A stretch of 39,573 nt of DNA from Anaerolineales bacterium (GCA_013140605.1 JABFSL010000111.1:1-39573), one strand, 5' to 3'; positions 13,705 to 22,517 are shown, numbered from the stretch's first letter. A program made the numbers and translations. Notes: generated from the sequence alone by a model not told the origin.

Positions 13705-14982
13705 CTAGGGAATGACCGTATTGGTTGGTGTGGCGGTTAAAGTGGGAGTAGCTGTGACTGTCGCTGTTGCAGTTATTGTTGGAGTGGACGTGACAGTAGC
13801 GGTCGGTGTGGGCGTGGACGTTGATGTTGACGTGGGCGTAGCTGTCGGAGGAGGTGGGTTTCCCTGGCGGGCGATCTGTGGATTAAGCCAGAGGGCATTA
13901 TCACTGCTGTTTCCGCCGTTTGCAGACACAACCAGAATGAAATTCACAGTTTGGCCGGACAGGCCGCTCAGGTCGAGGTCAACGGGGAAAAACTTGCCCT
14001 CGTATATTTCGTGCCAGCTTCCAAGCGTTTTGATTTGCCCGTTAAATCTATAATCGAGGCGGAAGATCACATCGCATTTTTGGGAATTATGCTGGCAGCC
14101 AATGATCGTGCGGAATCGGTCACCCGTCTGAACTGTATAGGGGGGATATTGTCCGCTGATGATCCCGTTTCTCTTGTCTTGAGGCAGTGTCAGCAGGCCG
14201 GGTTCATCATCCTTTACGCCGTTTTCCAAAACTGGTTCATTTAGCTTTAGAACAGAACCATTAACATCACCTTCTGCCCCGGGGCACGGAAGGGCGGCGC
14301 TGCTATTTGACCAGCTTGCGTTGCAATAGTTTGGCGCAAATTCATAGGCAATATAGCCGGGGCCGGTTACTTTCACATCCACCCAAAATGCCGTGTCCGC
14401 TTGTGCGCCAATGCCGAATAAAACGCCCGAAGCGTTGCGTAATTTCCAGTAGCCGCGATATTTTCCATCTATGTTTGGCGCTGTCAGGGTCACGGGAATA
14501 TCAGCATATTCTCCGGGATTAACATTGCGAGATAACGCCACTGCCGCCGGCCCGTTCATCAGATCGCCGCTGGTAAAGGCAAGCGCATAGGATGTAGTCC
14601 ATGCGCAGGTGCCGATATTTTGAAAGCGCCATACTTTGGTGAATGAATTATTGCGCGTGACCTGACTCCCATCCGGAAATGTTACATCGCTGATGAAACT
14701 CGCCGCATCACACCTGGACACTGGAACTGTCACCTGCGGAATGGGCGTATTCGTCGCTGTGACAGATCCCCCCAACGTGACGGTTGGCAGAGGCAGGCCC
14801 GGGGTGGCGGTAAAACCCGATTGTGTGCCAACCGCTTCCAGCGTCAGGGCTGAAGCGGTGTACAGTCCATTTAATGTGGCAAACGGGTCGGGAGTCGATG
14901 AATTCGACGGGATATTACAAGCCAATTGAGCAAGTAAGACAATAACGATTGAAAGAATGATGGTTGATTTTTTTTGAGACAT
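13705..14982 (-). CDS. Lipoprotein with FW Ig-like domain and repetitive Thr/Pro tail, paralog 3
   Basis: A 425-residue lipoprotein. Signal peptide and lipobox LAQLAC (about 18-22) are followed by a short linker and an FW/NBR1-type Ig-like domain (about 90-205), with FTKVWRFQNIGTCAW and LTAPNIDGKYRGYWKL. A second domain of about 150 residues, ending near 370, is rich in Cys, Asn and Gly and resembles carbohydrate-binding-type beta sandwiches, which I cannot confirm. The last about 50 residues are a Thr/Pro/Ser repeat (TPTSTSTSTPTPTATVTSTP). GGAGGAACC precedes ATG 14982, so this start is preferred over 15006. Its own terminator is not obvious. Confidence 0.8.
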   Translation of the reverse strand: MSQKKSTIILSIVIVLLAQLACNIPSNSSTPDPFATLNGLYTASALTLEAVGTQSGFTATPGLPLPTVTLGGSVTATNTPIPQVTVPVSRCDAASFISDVTFPDGSQVTRNNSFTKVWRFQNIGTCAWTTSYALAFTSGDLMNGPAAVALSRNVNPGEYADIPVTLTAPNIDGKYRGYWKLRNASGVLFGIGAQADTAFWVDVKVTGPGYIAYEFAPNYCNASWSNSSAALPCPGAEGDVNGSVLKLNEPVLENGVKDDEPGLLTLPQDKRNGIISGQYPPYTVQTGDRFRTIIGCQHNSQKCDVIFRLDYRFNGQIKTLGSWHEIYEGKFFPVDLDLSGLSGQTVNFILVVSANGGNSSDNALWLNPQIARQGNPPPPTATPTSTSTSTPTPTATVTSTPTITATATVTATPTLTATPTNTVIP

Positions 14983-15044
14983 GGTTCCTCCGTTTTCGTA
15001 TTCCAATGATTAAAGACGAACGGAAGATGGGAATGGTTCCCGAA

Positions 15045-15072
15045 AAAGAAGCCAGCATTTGCTGGCTTCTTT
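15045..15072 (-). terminator. Intrinsic terminator after paralog 4
   Basis: A 12-bp perfect stem, AAAGAAGCCAGC with GCTGGCTTCTTT and loop ATTT, is followed on the - strand by TTTTTC. It lies 10 nt after the stop of the lipoprotein at 15082. Confidence 0.85.
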
Positions 15073-15081
15073 TTGATACCT

Positions 15082-16023
15082 TTATGGGCACTCAAAAACA
15101 AAATCCTGCCGCTGTTCCATGGAAGTTGGGGATGTGATCACAAACGAGATCCATTTGGGACCCTGGTTGTTTGTCCGTCCAAATTTCCATTCGCGGGTGA
15201 AGGTCTTTGTGGTGGCGGATTCCATTAAGAACTTTTTTGGGCTTGATTCGTTGCCATCGCTTTGATCCCAATAGTATGTAAATTCCACCGGGCCATTCGT
15301 TCCGACTGTGGCGTATACGGTAATGAGAGTATTGGCGGGGCAGCCTGTTAACGGGTCCCGGGTAAAACTTGTGACAATGGAGGCGACACCGTAAGCGGGC
15401 TTTTCAGCCGAGGAAACAACGATTTTTGTGTAAAAGGATGAGCTGTAGGGACCAACGCCGAACATGTAATTATCGGGTGTTTGAAGCATCCACTCAGATT
15501 TGTATTCTCCGTCTGTCGCGGGGGCGGTTAATACCAGCTCGATCGGGACGGTTTGTCCGGGGCCTGTTACCCGCGGAAGGTTGTAAACATAGCCGCCGCC
15601 CAGCATGTCGCCGGAGAGAAATACGATCTTATAGCTTGTGTCCCAGACGCAGGTGCTTGTGTTGGTGATCTGCCAGGTCTTTGTAAATCCTGCGCCGGGT
15701 TTGAAGATCGTGCCGTCCACAATGGTCTCACTTTCGAGGCTTGCCTTTGCGCATTCGAATTTTGTCGTGCCCAATTGCGCGGTCGGGGACGCGGCAAGCG
15801 GGGTCAGGGTTGGCAGTAACTGTACAGGGGTTTGTACTACAGATGTGGCTGGCGCGGAGGGTGTTTGTGCGCTTGCGGTCTGCTCTGCGTTTTGCGCGGC
15901 GACTGTTTGTGCAACAGCGGTTTGGATGGTTGCTTCTTGTGTGCTGTCCGCTCCGCAGGCTGTTAGGAATAGTGAAGATATTACAATGGATGTGAAGAGT
16001 ATATATTTTATGGTTTTGAACAT
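15082..16023 (-). CDS. Lipoprotein with NBR1-type (FW) Ig-like domain, paralog 4
   Basis: A 313-residue lipoprotein with lipobox LTAC (about 20-23). A coiled, Ala/Gln/Thr-rich segment (TAVAQTVAAQ, about 35-60) is shared with paralog 5. A linker follows, then an FW/NBR1-type Ig-like domain (about 95-205; FTKTWQITNTSTCVW, LTAPATDGEYKSEWML). A last beta-rich domain of about 100 residues has two more cysteines (TGCPAN, FECP-end) and could be a second Ig-like module. AGGAAAAAAATG gives the start. It is flanked by terminators on both sides, so it is probably a single-gene unit. Confidence 0.8.
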   Translation of the reverse strand: MFKTIKYILFTSIVISSLFLTACGADSTQEATIQTAVAQTVAAQNAEQTASAQTPSAPATSVVQTPVQLLPTLTPLAASPTAQLGTTKFECAKASLESETIVDGTIFKPGAGFTKTWQITNTSTCVWDTSYKIVFLSGDMLGGGYVYNLPRVTGPGQTVPIELVLTAPATDGEYKSEWMLQTPDNYMFGVGPYSSSFYTKIVVSSAEKPAYGVASIVTSFTRDPLTGCPANTLITVYATVGTNGPVEFTYYWDQSDGNESSPKKFLMESATTKTFTREWKFGRTNNQGPKWISFVITSPTSMEQRQDFVFECP

Positions 16024-16066
16024 TTTTTTCCTTTCATGATTGGATATTATTATACTGTTAAAGAGA

Positions 16067-16089
16067 AGCGCCCGGAAAACCCGGGCGCT
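16067..16089 (-). terminator. Intrinsic terminator after paralog 5
   Basis: A 9-bp GC-rich stem, AGCGCCCGG with CCGGGCGCT and loop AAAAC, is followed on - by TCTCTTT. It lies 28 nt after the stop of the lipoprotein at 16118. Confidence 0.75.
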
Positions 16090-16117
16090 CCGTGTGTTTT
16101 CGGGGATTGCTGTTGAA

Positions 16118-17263
16118 TTATTGGTAAGTAACGATCAACTTGACCGTTCCGAGGCGGACCATGTCTGCGATGCCATTGCTGTTCGTTGTGGGGGTGCGGA
16201 ATTGCAGGCGAAGCTGCAGGCGGGATGAACCAACCACGCTTTGGACAACGCTTTTCATGCCGGCTTCCTCAAAAACGGTGCTAAGTTCGGCTGAACTGCA
16301 CCAGCGAATGACCGCGCTGGTTGGGTCGCCGGGGAAGAAATCTCCAGCGTCCAACGTGCCGTAATTTTGCACATAAGCTCGCAGACACCCGTCTGCAATG
16401 CTCCAGGGATTTCCAAGAGTGTCATAGCCGCCGCCAAAATCCACAGTCACTTTGGTGATGGTTGCGCCGGCGGGAATGACGGAAGTGTCAAAGCTGACGA
16501 AGGCTTCTGTTGTGGCGTTCGTATCAGTATCACCCGCATTTGGGTTTGAATTGACAGAGCCGTCTGAGCTGACGAATCCATCTTCACCGGTCAAGCCGGT
16601 GAGAATAACCTGGGCAATCGCGGGCGGAAGGGTGTTTGTGGCCGTCGCTGCGTTTTGCACTTTAATATCCACGTAGAAGGATTTGCCCTGATAGCCGTTG
16701 ACAATTGGCACGAGAACATTAGAGTTGGTTGTAATGCGCCAATATCCGCGATAATTGCCTACAGCGGCCGGTGCTGTAAGCGCAACTTCAAGGTCAACTT
16801 CCTGGCCGGGGTTAAGAACGGCGATGGGTTTTGTAGCGGGACCGCCCATTGCTTCACCGCTGTCAAATACCAATGTAAAACCGTTCCACGCGCATTGACC
16901 GATGTTTTTAATGCGCCATTTTTTTGTGAAAGCCTGGCCGGTTGTCATAATCGTTCCATCCGGGACGGTGACATCCGTGACAAACTGAGCAACATTACAG
17001 TTGGCTGTGGCTGTGGCAATCGGCGTGTTTGTAAAGACGGGTTGGGGAATGGGTGTAATTGTTTGAAAAGAGGAAGCCGGTGTGAAACTTGGCGTAGCCG
17101 AGCCTCCCCCGACAGGGGTGGCGCTTAACAGAGCTTCCACTGTTTGCGCAACAGCGGTCTGGCTAAGTTGTTCTGCTTGATTAACCCTTGAAGGGAGATT
17201 ACATGCGCTAAGAAATATGGTAACAATGACCAACAGACTGAAAAGGCGTGTTTTCGAATTCAT
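16118..17263 (-). CDS. Lipoprotein with FW Ig-like domain and C-terminal beta domain, paralog 5
   Basis: A 381-residue lipoprotein with lipobox LSAC (about 18-21), a helical Gln/Thr/Val segment (SQTAVAQTVEALL), and an FW/NBR1-type Ig-like domain (about 85-205). The domain shows FTKKWRIKNIGQCAW and LTAPAAVGNYRGYWRI, with the cysteine pair at NCNVAQ and QCAW. The C-terminal 165 residues begin near a GEDGFVSSDGSVN segment, contain FVSFDTSVIPAGATITKVTV and end LGTVKLIVTYQ. This pattern resembles DNRLRE-type beta-sandwich modules of surface proteins. AAGGAGAAGAAAATC precedes ATG 17263. It is the first gene of the lipoprotein tandem in transcription order. Confidence 0.8.
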   Translation of the reverse strand: MNSKTRLFSLLVIVTIFLSACNLPSRVNQAEQLSQTAVAQTVEALLSATPVGGGSATPSFTPASSFQTITPIPQPVFTNTPIATATANCNVAQFVTDVTVPDGTIMTTGQAFTKKWRIKNIGQCAWNGFTLVFDSGEAMGGPATKPIAVLNPGQEVDLEVALTAPAAVGNYRGYWRITTNSNVLVPIVNGYQGKSFYVDIKVQNAATATNTLPPAIAQVILTGLTGEDGFVSSDGSVNSNPNAGDTDTNATTEAFVSFDTSVIPAGATITKVTVDFGGGYDTLGNPWSIADGCLRAYVQNYGTLDAGDFFPGDPTSAVIRWCSSAELSTVFEEAGMKSVVQSVVGSSRLQLRLQFRTPTTNSNGIADMVRLGTVKLIVTYQ

Positions 17264-17397
17264 GATTTTCTTCTCCTTCTTATGGAAGTATTTTACCGCA
17301 GGTCAAGTTTCAACATATCCCCCGCTTTTCTCACTGTAAGTACTGCAACTGCTGAGAAATCACCGCAAGGATCACACGGTGTTTTTTAGGAGAATCA

Positions 17398-17424
17398 AAA
17401 CAGGAGCTGCGAGAACTCCTGTTT
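17398..17424 (-). terminator. Intrinsic terminator of the nucleoside ABC operon
   Basis: AAACAGGAG (17398-17406) pairs with CTCCTGTTT (17416-17424), followed on - by TTTTGATTC. It lies about 43 nt after the ABC ATPase stop. The rest of the 200-nt spacer (17264-17466) holds the ribosome binding site of paralog 5 and a weak + strand hairpin with six Ts at 17361-17387. Confidence 0.7.
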
Positions 17425-17466
17425 GGGTGAATCAGTTTTAGGGTTAAGTAAAGAGGCGATGAGCCA

Positions 17467-18996
17467 TTACGCAGATTGTACGTGCGCGCCAGCCATCCAT
17501 AATCCAAGTTGTTCGCGGGTGGTCTTCTTTGTTTCCACAACTGCCACGATCTGGCCGCGATACATGACTGCGATGCGGTCGGAGAGCGCCATGATCTCAT
17601 CCAGTTCGGCGGAGATGAGCAGGACTGCCACGCCGCGGTCGCGCATTTTGATGATCTCGCTGTGGATGTATTCGATGGAGCCGACATCCAGGCCGCGTGT
17701 GGGTTGGTTGGCAATGACGAGTTTTACATTGTCGCGGCTTAACTCACGGGCCACGATCACCTTTTGTTGGTTGCCGCCAGAGAGTTTGCCGGCATTGACA
17801 AAGGGCGATGGCGTACGCACATCAAATGCGCTGATGAGTTTGCGTGAATTTTCATCGAGGGCTTTGGGTTGAATGACACCGCGTGAACTGAATGGCGGAT
17901 GGTAGTAATCACATAGCGCCATGTTATCAGCAACGGTGTAGGAGAGAACAAGCCCATGACGCTGACGGTCTTCGGGGATGTGAGCGAGGCCTGATTCTGT
18001 GATCACACGCGGAGGTTTGCCGGTCAGATCCTTACCGTCAATTGTTACTGTTCCACTGGTGGGGGATCGAAGGCCGGTCAAGGCTTCTGAAAGTTCGGTC
18101 TGCCCGTTACCTTGTACGCCCGCAATGCCGAACACTTCGCCGCCGCGCACTGAGAAGGAAACATTGTGAACCGTTTCCAGGTCACGCTGGTCGCGGACGG
18201 TGAGTCCTTCCACTTTGAGGATTTCATTTTCCGCTTCATGATCTTTCTTGTCCACAGTGAGGATGACTTGACGGCCAACCATCATATTTGCCAGTTGAGC
18301 TGAATCGGTTTCAGACGGTTTTACGGTGTTGATAACACGTCCCGCGCGCATGACGGTGATGCGGTCAGCAACGGCGAGAACTTCCTTCAATTTGTGTGTG
18401 ATGAAAATGATGGATACGCCGCGTGTTGTCAGGTCACGCATGATGCGGAAAAGGTCTTCCGCTTCCTGCGGGGTGAGCACTGCGGTAGGCTCATCCAGGA
18501 TAACGATCTCGGCGTTGCGATATAAGGTTTTGACTATTTCAACACGTTGTTGAATGCCCACAGGCAGGGGGCCAACCAGTGCGTTCGGGTCCACGTCCAG
18601 GCCGTATTGTTTTGAGATTTCATTTATTTTTTTGGCAACAGAAATACGGTCCAGTGAGCCGCGTTTGGTTTCTTCATCGCCAAGCATGACGTTTTCCGCC
18701 ACAGTGAAAACGGGGATGAGCATGAAGTGTTGATGCACCATGCCGATGCCGGCGGCGATGGAGTCGTTGGGGGAGTGAATGTCAATGGTTTTTCCATTGA
18801 CGATGATCTCGCCTTTGTCCGGACGGTGCAGGCCATAGATCAGATTCATCAACGTGCTTTTGCCCGCTCCGTTTTCTCCGAGCAGGGCGTGGATCTCACC
18901 TTTGCGCAGGTCAAAGTTGACATTGTCACTGGCGAGTACACCGGGAAATTGTTTGGTGATTCCTTTTGCTTCAAGGACAATTTGGGATTCAGTCAT
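17467..18996 (-). CDS. ABC transporter ATPase, nucleoside/simple-sugar type
   Basis: A 509-residue protein with two fused nucleotide-binding domains, as in NupA/YufO/RbsA-type importers. The first domain has Walker A GENGAGKST (40-48) and a Walker B in IVILDEPTAVLTPQ; its signature reads LPVGIQQR rather than LSGGQ. The second has a degenerate P-loop (GVQGNGQTEL), the signature LSGGNQQKV, and ANQPTRGLDVGS in place of DEPTRGLD (D and E replaced by A and N), so one ATP site is probably degenerate. It powers uptake with the two permeases and the BMP binding proteins encoded just upstream. AGGAGACCGCC is the SD. It is the last gene of the operon. Confidence 0.93.
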   Translation of the reverse strand: MTESQIVLEAKGITKQFPGVLASDNVNFDLRKGEIHALLGENGAGKSTLMNLIYGLHRPDKGEIIVNGKTIDIHSPNDSIAAGIGMVHQHFMLIPVFTVAENVMLGDEETKRGSLDRISVAKKINEISKQYGLDVDPNALVGPLPVGIQQRVEIVKTLYRNAEIVILDEPTAVLTPQEAEDLFRIMRDLTTRGVSIIFITHKLKEVLAVADRITVMRAGRVINTVKPSETDSAQLANMMVGRQVILTVDKKDHEAENEILKVEGLTVRDQRDLETVHNVSFSVRGGEVFGIAGVQGNGQTELSEALTGLRSPTSGTVTIDGKDLTGKPPRVITESGLAHIPEDRQRHGLVLSYTVADNMALCDYYHPPFSSRGVIQPKALDENSRKLISAFDVRTPSPFVNAGKLSGGNQQKVIVARELSRDNVKLVIANQPTRGLDVGSIEYIHSEIIKMRDRGVAVLLISAELDEIMALSDRIAVMYRGQIVAVVETKKTTREQLGLWMAGAHVQSA

Positions 18997-19005
18997 GGCG
19001 GTCTC

Positions 19006-20118
19006 CTATTTCTCGTATGGAACGCCATCGGCGGCGGGCGGCGTGGTCTTGCCGATAATGCCCGTCAGGATGAACATGGTGAGGATGTAGGGAGTAAGAC
19101 CCACGATATAGGATTCCTGCAGGAATGACCATTGCGGGGGAATAACGTCACGGAAGATCTGCATGTTGATCAACAAAGCCTGTGAAGCGCCAAAGACCAA
19201 CGATGCCGCCCATGCGCCGATGGGCGTCCAGTTGCCGAAGATCATTGCGGCAAGTGAGATGAAGCCGCGTCCGTTCGTCAGCAAAGGCTCAAAGGATGGA
19301 ACCGACTCAATGGTGAAGTACGCGCCCGCCAGCCCGGCGAACATCCCACCGATGATGACATTGGCATAACGCATTTTGATAACATTGATACCGACGGTGT
19401 CGGCGGCTTTGGGATGTTCACCAACCGCGCGGGTTCTTAAGCCCCAGCGGGTATTGAATAAAATATAGTGGGAGAGGAAGACAAGCAGGACCGCACCCAT
19501 CGCGATCGGCTTTTGATCAAATACGCGGTTGATGGCCTGCACGTTTTGCAAACAGGTTGCGGATGTCCCGCAGACGGATGAAAATAATTCTGTGATCGGT
19601 ATATGAATAGTGGGCAAAACGCCGGCTGAGCTTGGTACGCTGCCGCCGAAGACACTGCCTGCTCCAAAGAATAACTGGCGATTCAAGAATCCTGTCAGCC
19701 CAACTGCAAGGATGTTGATGACCGTTCCACCGATGATCTGGTCCACTTTGAATGTGATCGAGAGCATGGCGTGGAGCAGGGACATCAATGCACCGGTAAG
19801 AACGGCAAAAAATACCCCCAGCCCAATGCTGACACTGGGCGGTAGGTGGAAGATATTGAACATGTATATCCCGCCCAGCCATCCAAAGAATGCAGCGGTG
19901 AGCATCATGCCTTCAATGCCGATGTTGACCACGCCCGCCCGTTCGCAGAATACGCCCGAAAGCGCACCGAGGGTGAGCGGTGTTGCCACCGCAATGGTGG
20001 TTGCCAGCATGCTTGTGACAATCAACAAGGGCGGCTGCTTTGCCTGTCCAACCATGACAACCACGCTGAACAGAACAATGATGATTAATGCAATGAAGCC
20101 AAATCGTTTCCAATCCAT
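19006..20118 (-). CDS. ABC transporter permease, nucleoside type (YufQ/NupC-like)
   Basis: A 370-residue inner-membrane permease of the BPD_transp_2 family with about 8-10 hydrophobic segments. Characteristic stretches are TLGALSGVFCERAGVVNIGIEGMM, split as TLGALSGVFCERAG and VVNIGIEGMML (about 50-75), and KMRYANVIIGGMFAGLAGAY near 250-270. It forms the channel with the permease encoded 9 nt upstream. AGGAGACAGAT lies before ATG 20118, and its stop codon sits in the ribosome binding site of the ATPase gene, so the three transporter genes are tightly coupled. Confidence 0.92.
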   Translation of the reverse strand: MDWKRFGFIALIIIVLFSVVVMVGQAKQPPLLIVTSMLATTIAVATPLTLGALSGVFCERAGVVNIGIEGMMLTAAFFGWLGGIYMFNIFHLPPSVSIGLGVFFAVLTGALMSLLHAMLSITFKVDQIIGGTVINILAVGLTGFLNRQLFFGAGSVFGGSVPSSAGVLPTIHIPITELFSSVCGTSATCLQNVQAINRVFDQKPIAMGAVLLVFLSHYILFNTRWGLRTRAVGEHPKAADTVGINVIKMRYANVIIGGMFAGLAGAYFTIESVPSFEPLLTNGRGFISLAAMIFGNWTPIGAWAASLVFGASQALLINMQIFRDVIPPQWSFLQESYIVGLTPYILTMFILTGIIGKTTPPAADGVPYEK

Positions 20119-20127
20119 ATCTGTCTC

Positions 20128-21255
20128 CTAGCCTCCCCAGCCGCGGGTAAGTACAACGCGTTCGCCTTTGGCTTTGATCCGATAGATATATCGAATGATC
20201 GCATCCGCCGCAACGAAGAGCAGGATCAATGCCTGTATCATGGAAATTAAGTCCACTGGCATTTGGGTCAGGAATTGCATGCGAGTTGCGCCATTCCGCA
20301 TGGCGGCGAAAAGAAAGGCTGCCAGCACGATCCCCAACGGATGTGATTTTCCAAGCAGGGCAATTGCAATGGCGTCGTAGCCATACCCGATGGAGAAGCC
20401 AAGCTCATGACGATAATTCAAGCCGGTGACTTCAATAGCCCCCGCCAAACCTGCCAGTGCGCCTGAAAGTATCATCGTAAGAATGATCGTGCGCTTGACA
20501 TTGATTCCCGCATATTGTGCGGCATCCGGGTTCAGCCCCACAGTGCGGATCTCAAAACCGAGTGTGGTCTTATTCAACAACCACCAAATAAAGAATGCGA
20601 CAAGCAGGGCAAGGATAAATCCCCAATGTACGCGAAGCCCATCGAAGATGGCTGGCATACGCGCGCTGTCAGCGATCAAGGGTGTGCGTGCAATTACGTT
20701 GGTTGGGCTTCTATCCTTCATGATGCCGTTCAACAGGAACGAGGTTGTATTCAACGCAATATAGTTCATCATGATGGTATTGATGACTTCATGCCCGCCT
20801 GTGTATGCTTTTAACCAACCGACAATGCCCGCCCAAAGGCCGCCCATTAACATACCAACAAGAATTGCCAACGGCAGGTGGATGATGGTTGGCAAATCGA
20901 CTCCGAGCCATTCCGGCAAAGCATAACCGATCAAAGCCGAAAAAACAGCGCCCACAGCCAGTTGACCTTCAGCGCCAATATTGAACAAGCCGCCTTTGAA
21001 AGCCAGCGCAACGGCCAGCCCTGCAAAGATATATGGGGTCGCCCAAACAGCGGTTTCACTTAACGCCTTTGTTGAACCAAATGAACCTTCGATCAACCCA
21101 CGATAGGCAAGGAAGGGGTTTCCGCCTACAAATGCGATGATAATGCCGCCAAGAACTACCGCAGTTAAAATTGCCAGAAACGGGACCAGACCAGCGTTTG
21201 AAATGGATTGCAGTATTTGTCTTGTCAGCGAATTTGATTGCTTTTCTTCTTGCAT
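20128..21255 (-). CDS. ABC transporter permease, nucleoside type (YufP/NupB-like)
   Basis: A 375-residue BPD_transp_2 permease. Membrane segments begin at about residue 15 (AGLVPFLAILTAVVLGGIII). Family stretches include FKGGLFNIGAEGQLAVGAVF (about 85-104) and YAGINVKRTIILTMILSGAL (about 255-274). ATG 21255 has GGAG 9 nt upstream and is preferred to the TTG at 21291, which overlaps a TATAAT box. A strong terminator separates it from the binding-protein gene, so permease and ATPase levels are probably set by a separate promoter. Confidence 0.92.
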   Translation of the reverse strand: MQEEKQSNSLTRQILQSISNAGLVPFLAILTAVVLGGIIIAFVGGNPFLAYRGLIEGSFGSTKALSETAVWATPYIFAGLAVALAFKGGLFNIGAEGQLAVGAVFSALIGYALPEWLGVDLPTIIHLPLAILVGMLMGGLWAGIVGWLKAYTGGHEVINTIMMNYIALNTTSFLLNGIMKDRSPTNVIARTPLIADSARMPAIFDGLRVHWGFILALLVAFFIWWLLNKTTLGFEIRTVGLNPDAAQYAGINVKRTIILTMILSGALAGLAGAIEVTGLNYRHELGFSIGYGYDAIAIALLGKSHPLGIVLAAFLFAAMRNGATRMQFLTQMPVDLISMIQALILLFVAADAIIRYIYRIKAKGERVVLTRGWGG

Positions 21256-21290
21256 CCTTCGCTCCAGTGGAACTGTTGAATTGTAGGACA

Positions 21291-21296
21291 ATTATA
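21291..21296 (-). promoter_or_regulatory. Putative -10 box for the permease-ATPase genes
   Basis: TATAAT on the - strand, 36 nt upstream of the permease start. No good -35 is visible. It lies after the terminator of the binding-protein gene, so it can restart transcription. Confidence 0.4.
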
Positions 21297-21345
21297 TCAA
21301 ACAAGCCGTTTGGAAACCCCTTTAAGACGAAACGGAAATTAAACG

Positions 21346-21381
21346 AAAAAGGGAAAGAGACATGCGCCTCTTTCCCTTTTT
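21346..21381 (-). terminator. Strong intrinsic terminator after BMP binding protein
   Basis: AAAAAGGGAAAGAG (21346-21359) pairs with CTCTTTCCCTTTTT (21368-21381), with an 8-nt loop. On - the stem ends in a T run. It lies 17 nt after the stop of the BMP lipoprotein, and probably gives more binding protein than permease. Confidence 0.88.
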
Positions 21382-21398
21382 TAGATCATCGAGAAAAA

Positions 21399-22445
21399 TT
21401 ACGGTTTGACAGGAGAAACACCAGTCTTGATGGAACCGTCGAGCAAACCAGCGTTGATCTCTTCCATCATGGTCTTGACTTCGGCAGGAACATCGCCATC
21501 AAGATCGTGGAACGGAGCATAACCAGCGGCGCCGAAAACGTTGCCATCAGCGATGGAACCATCTTTGGTGGCGGCGACCAGGTCAGCAACTCCGGGGGTG
21601 ATGAGTTTCATCGCGCTGGAGAGCATGCGGGGAGCAGCTTCGGGCAGGGTCAGGTACTGGTCGGTATCCACGCCGATGCCATAAGCACCAGCCTGGGCGG
21701 CGGCAGTGACAGCGCCGTTACCGGTCAAACCACCACAACCGAAGATCGCATCAGCACCCTGATCCATCATGGACTTGGCGGTCTGAGCGCCCCATTCGGG
21801 ATCGGTGAAGGTCTTGTCGAAGCCCACATCGCTGTGATACACAACGAATACTTCGGTGGTTGTGCCATTCAAGCCATCAGCATAAGCTGCGCCGGCTTTG
21901 TAGCCTTCACCAAAGCGCCAAACGGGAGGAACAACATCGGTACCGCAGACGGCGCCGATCTTGTTGCTCTGAGACATGGCAGCGGCGAGCGCGCCAACGA
22001 GGAAGCCAGCGTTGTCTTCAGGGAAGTTCAAGCCTGAAACACCGGGGACGGTCGCAGCCTGGAACTGATCCACGCCGATGAAACGAATGGCGGGATAAGT
22101 CGCGGCGGCGGCGGCGGTGGCTTCACCGAGACCAAAACCAACGGTTACGATTACATCATAGCCAGCATCGCCGAATTGGGAGATGTTCTTGGCGTAATCT
22201 TTGGCATCGGCGGTTTCAATGAATTGAACCACATCAGCAACGCCATCGGTATTGGACTTCTGAACGCCTTCCCAGGCAGACTGGTTGAAGGACTTGTCGT
22301 TGATCTTGCCTACATCGGTTACGAGGCCTACGCAGAAGACTTCTTCCTTTGTACAATCTTCAGCGGTTGGAGCACTGGCACCGCAAGCCGAGAGGACCAT
22401 CGAAGCGACGATCAACAAGGCCATAACAAAGTAAAACTTTTTCAT
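21399..22445 (-). CDS. BMP-family substrate-binding lipoprotein (nucleoside type)
   Basis: A 348-residue exported binding protein of the BMP/PnrA family. It has signal peptide and lipobox VLSAC (about 18-22). Family stretches are VGLVTDVGKINDKSFNQSAWEG (read as VGLVTDVGKINDKSF and NQSAWEG, about 38-60), AMSQSNKIGAVCG, and ADAIFGCGGLTGNGAVTAA. Members bind purine nucleosides or related ligands and feed ABC importers such as the one downstream. ATG 22445 follows TAGGAGAAGAAAAA. Codon use is more regular and GC-rich than in its neighbours, as in highly expressed genes, and it has its own promoter and strong terminator. Confidence 0.93.
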   Translation of the reverse strand: MKKFYFVMALLIVASMVLSACGASAPTAEDCTKEEVFCVGLVTDVGKINDKSFNQSAWEGVQKSNTDGVADVVQFIETADAKDYAKNISQFGDAGYDVIVTVGFGLGEATAAAAATYPAIRFIGVDQFQAATVPGVSGLNFPEDNAGFLVGALAAAMSQSNKIGAVCGTDVVPPVWRFGEGYKAGAAYADGLNGTTTEVFVVYHSDVGFDKTFTDPEWGAQTAKSMMDQGADAIFGCGGLTGNGAVTAAAQAGAYGIGVDTDQYLTLPEAAPRMLSSAMKLITPGVADLVAATKDGSIADGNVFGAAGYAPFHDLDGDVPAEVKTMMEEINAGLLDGSIKTGVSPVKP

Positions 22446-22517
22446 TTTTTCTTCTCCTAGAAGAGTAAGGGTTTTACGGCTTGCTTTTAATTTCAGCAGA
22501 GCCTTACGACTTCGCAA

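Noticed and set aside
13705-13860. Frameshifted or broken 3' end of FW paralog 3
   Set aside because: The Thr/Pro repeat keeps one frame to a normal stop, and the linkers of its neighbours have the same composition.
17361-17387. Plus-strand terminator in the spacer before the ABC ATPase
   Set aside because: The stem is only 5 bp with an 11-nt loop, and no + strand gene ends upstream of it.
21171-22037. 288-codon open frame on + opposite the BMP binding protein
   Set aside because: A shadow of the highly expressed - strand gene; it crosses the strong terminator and the permease start.
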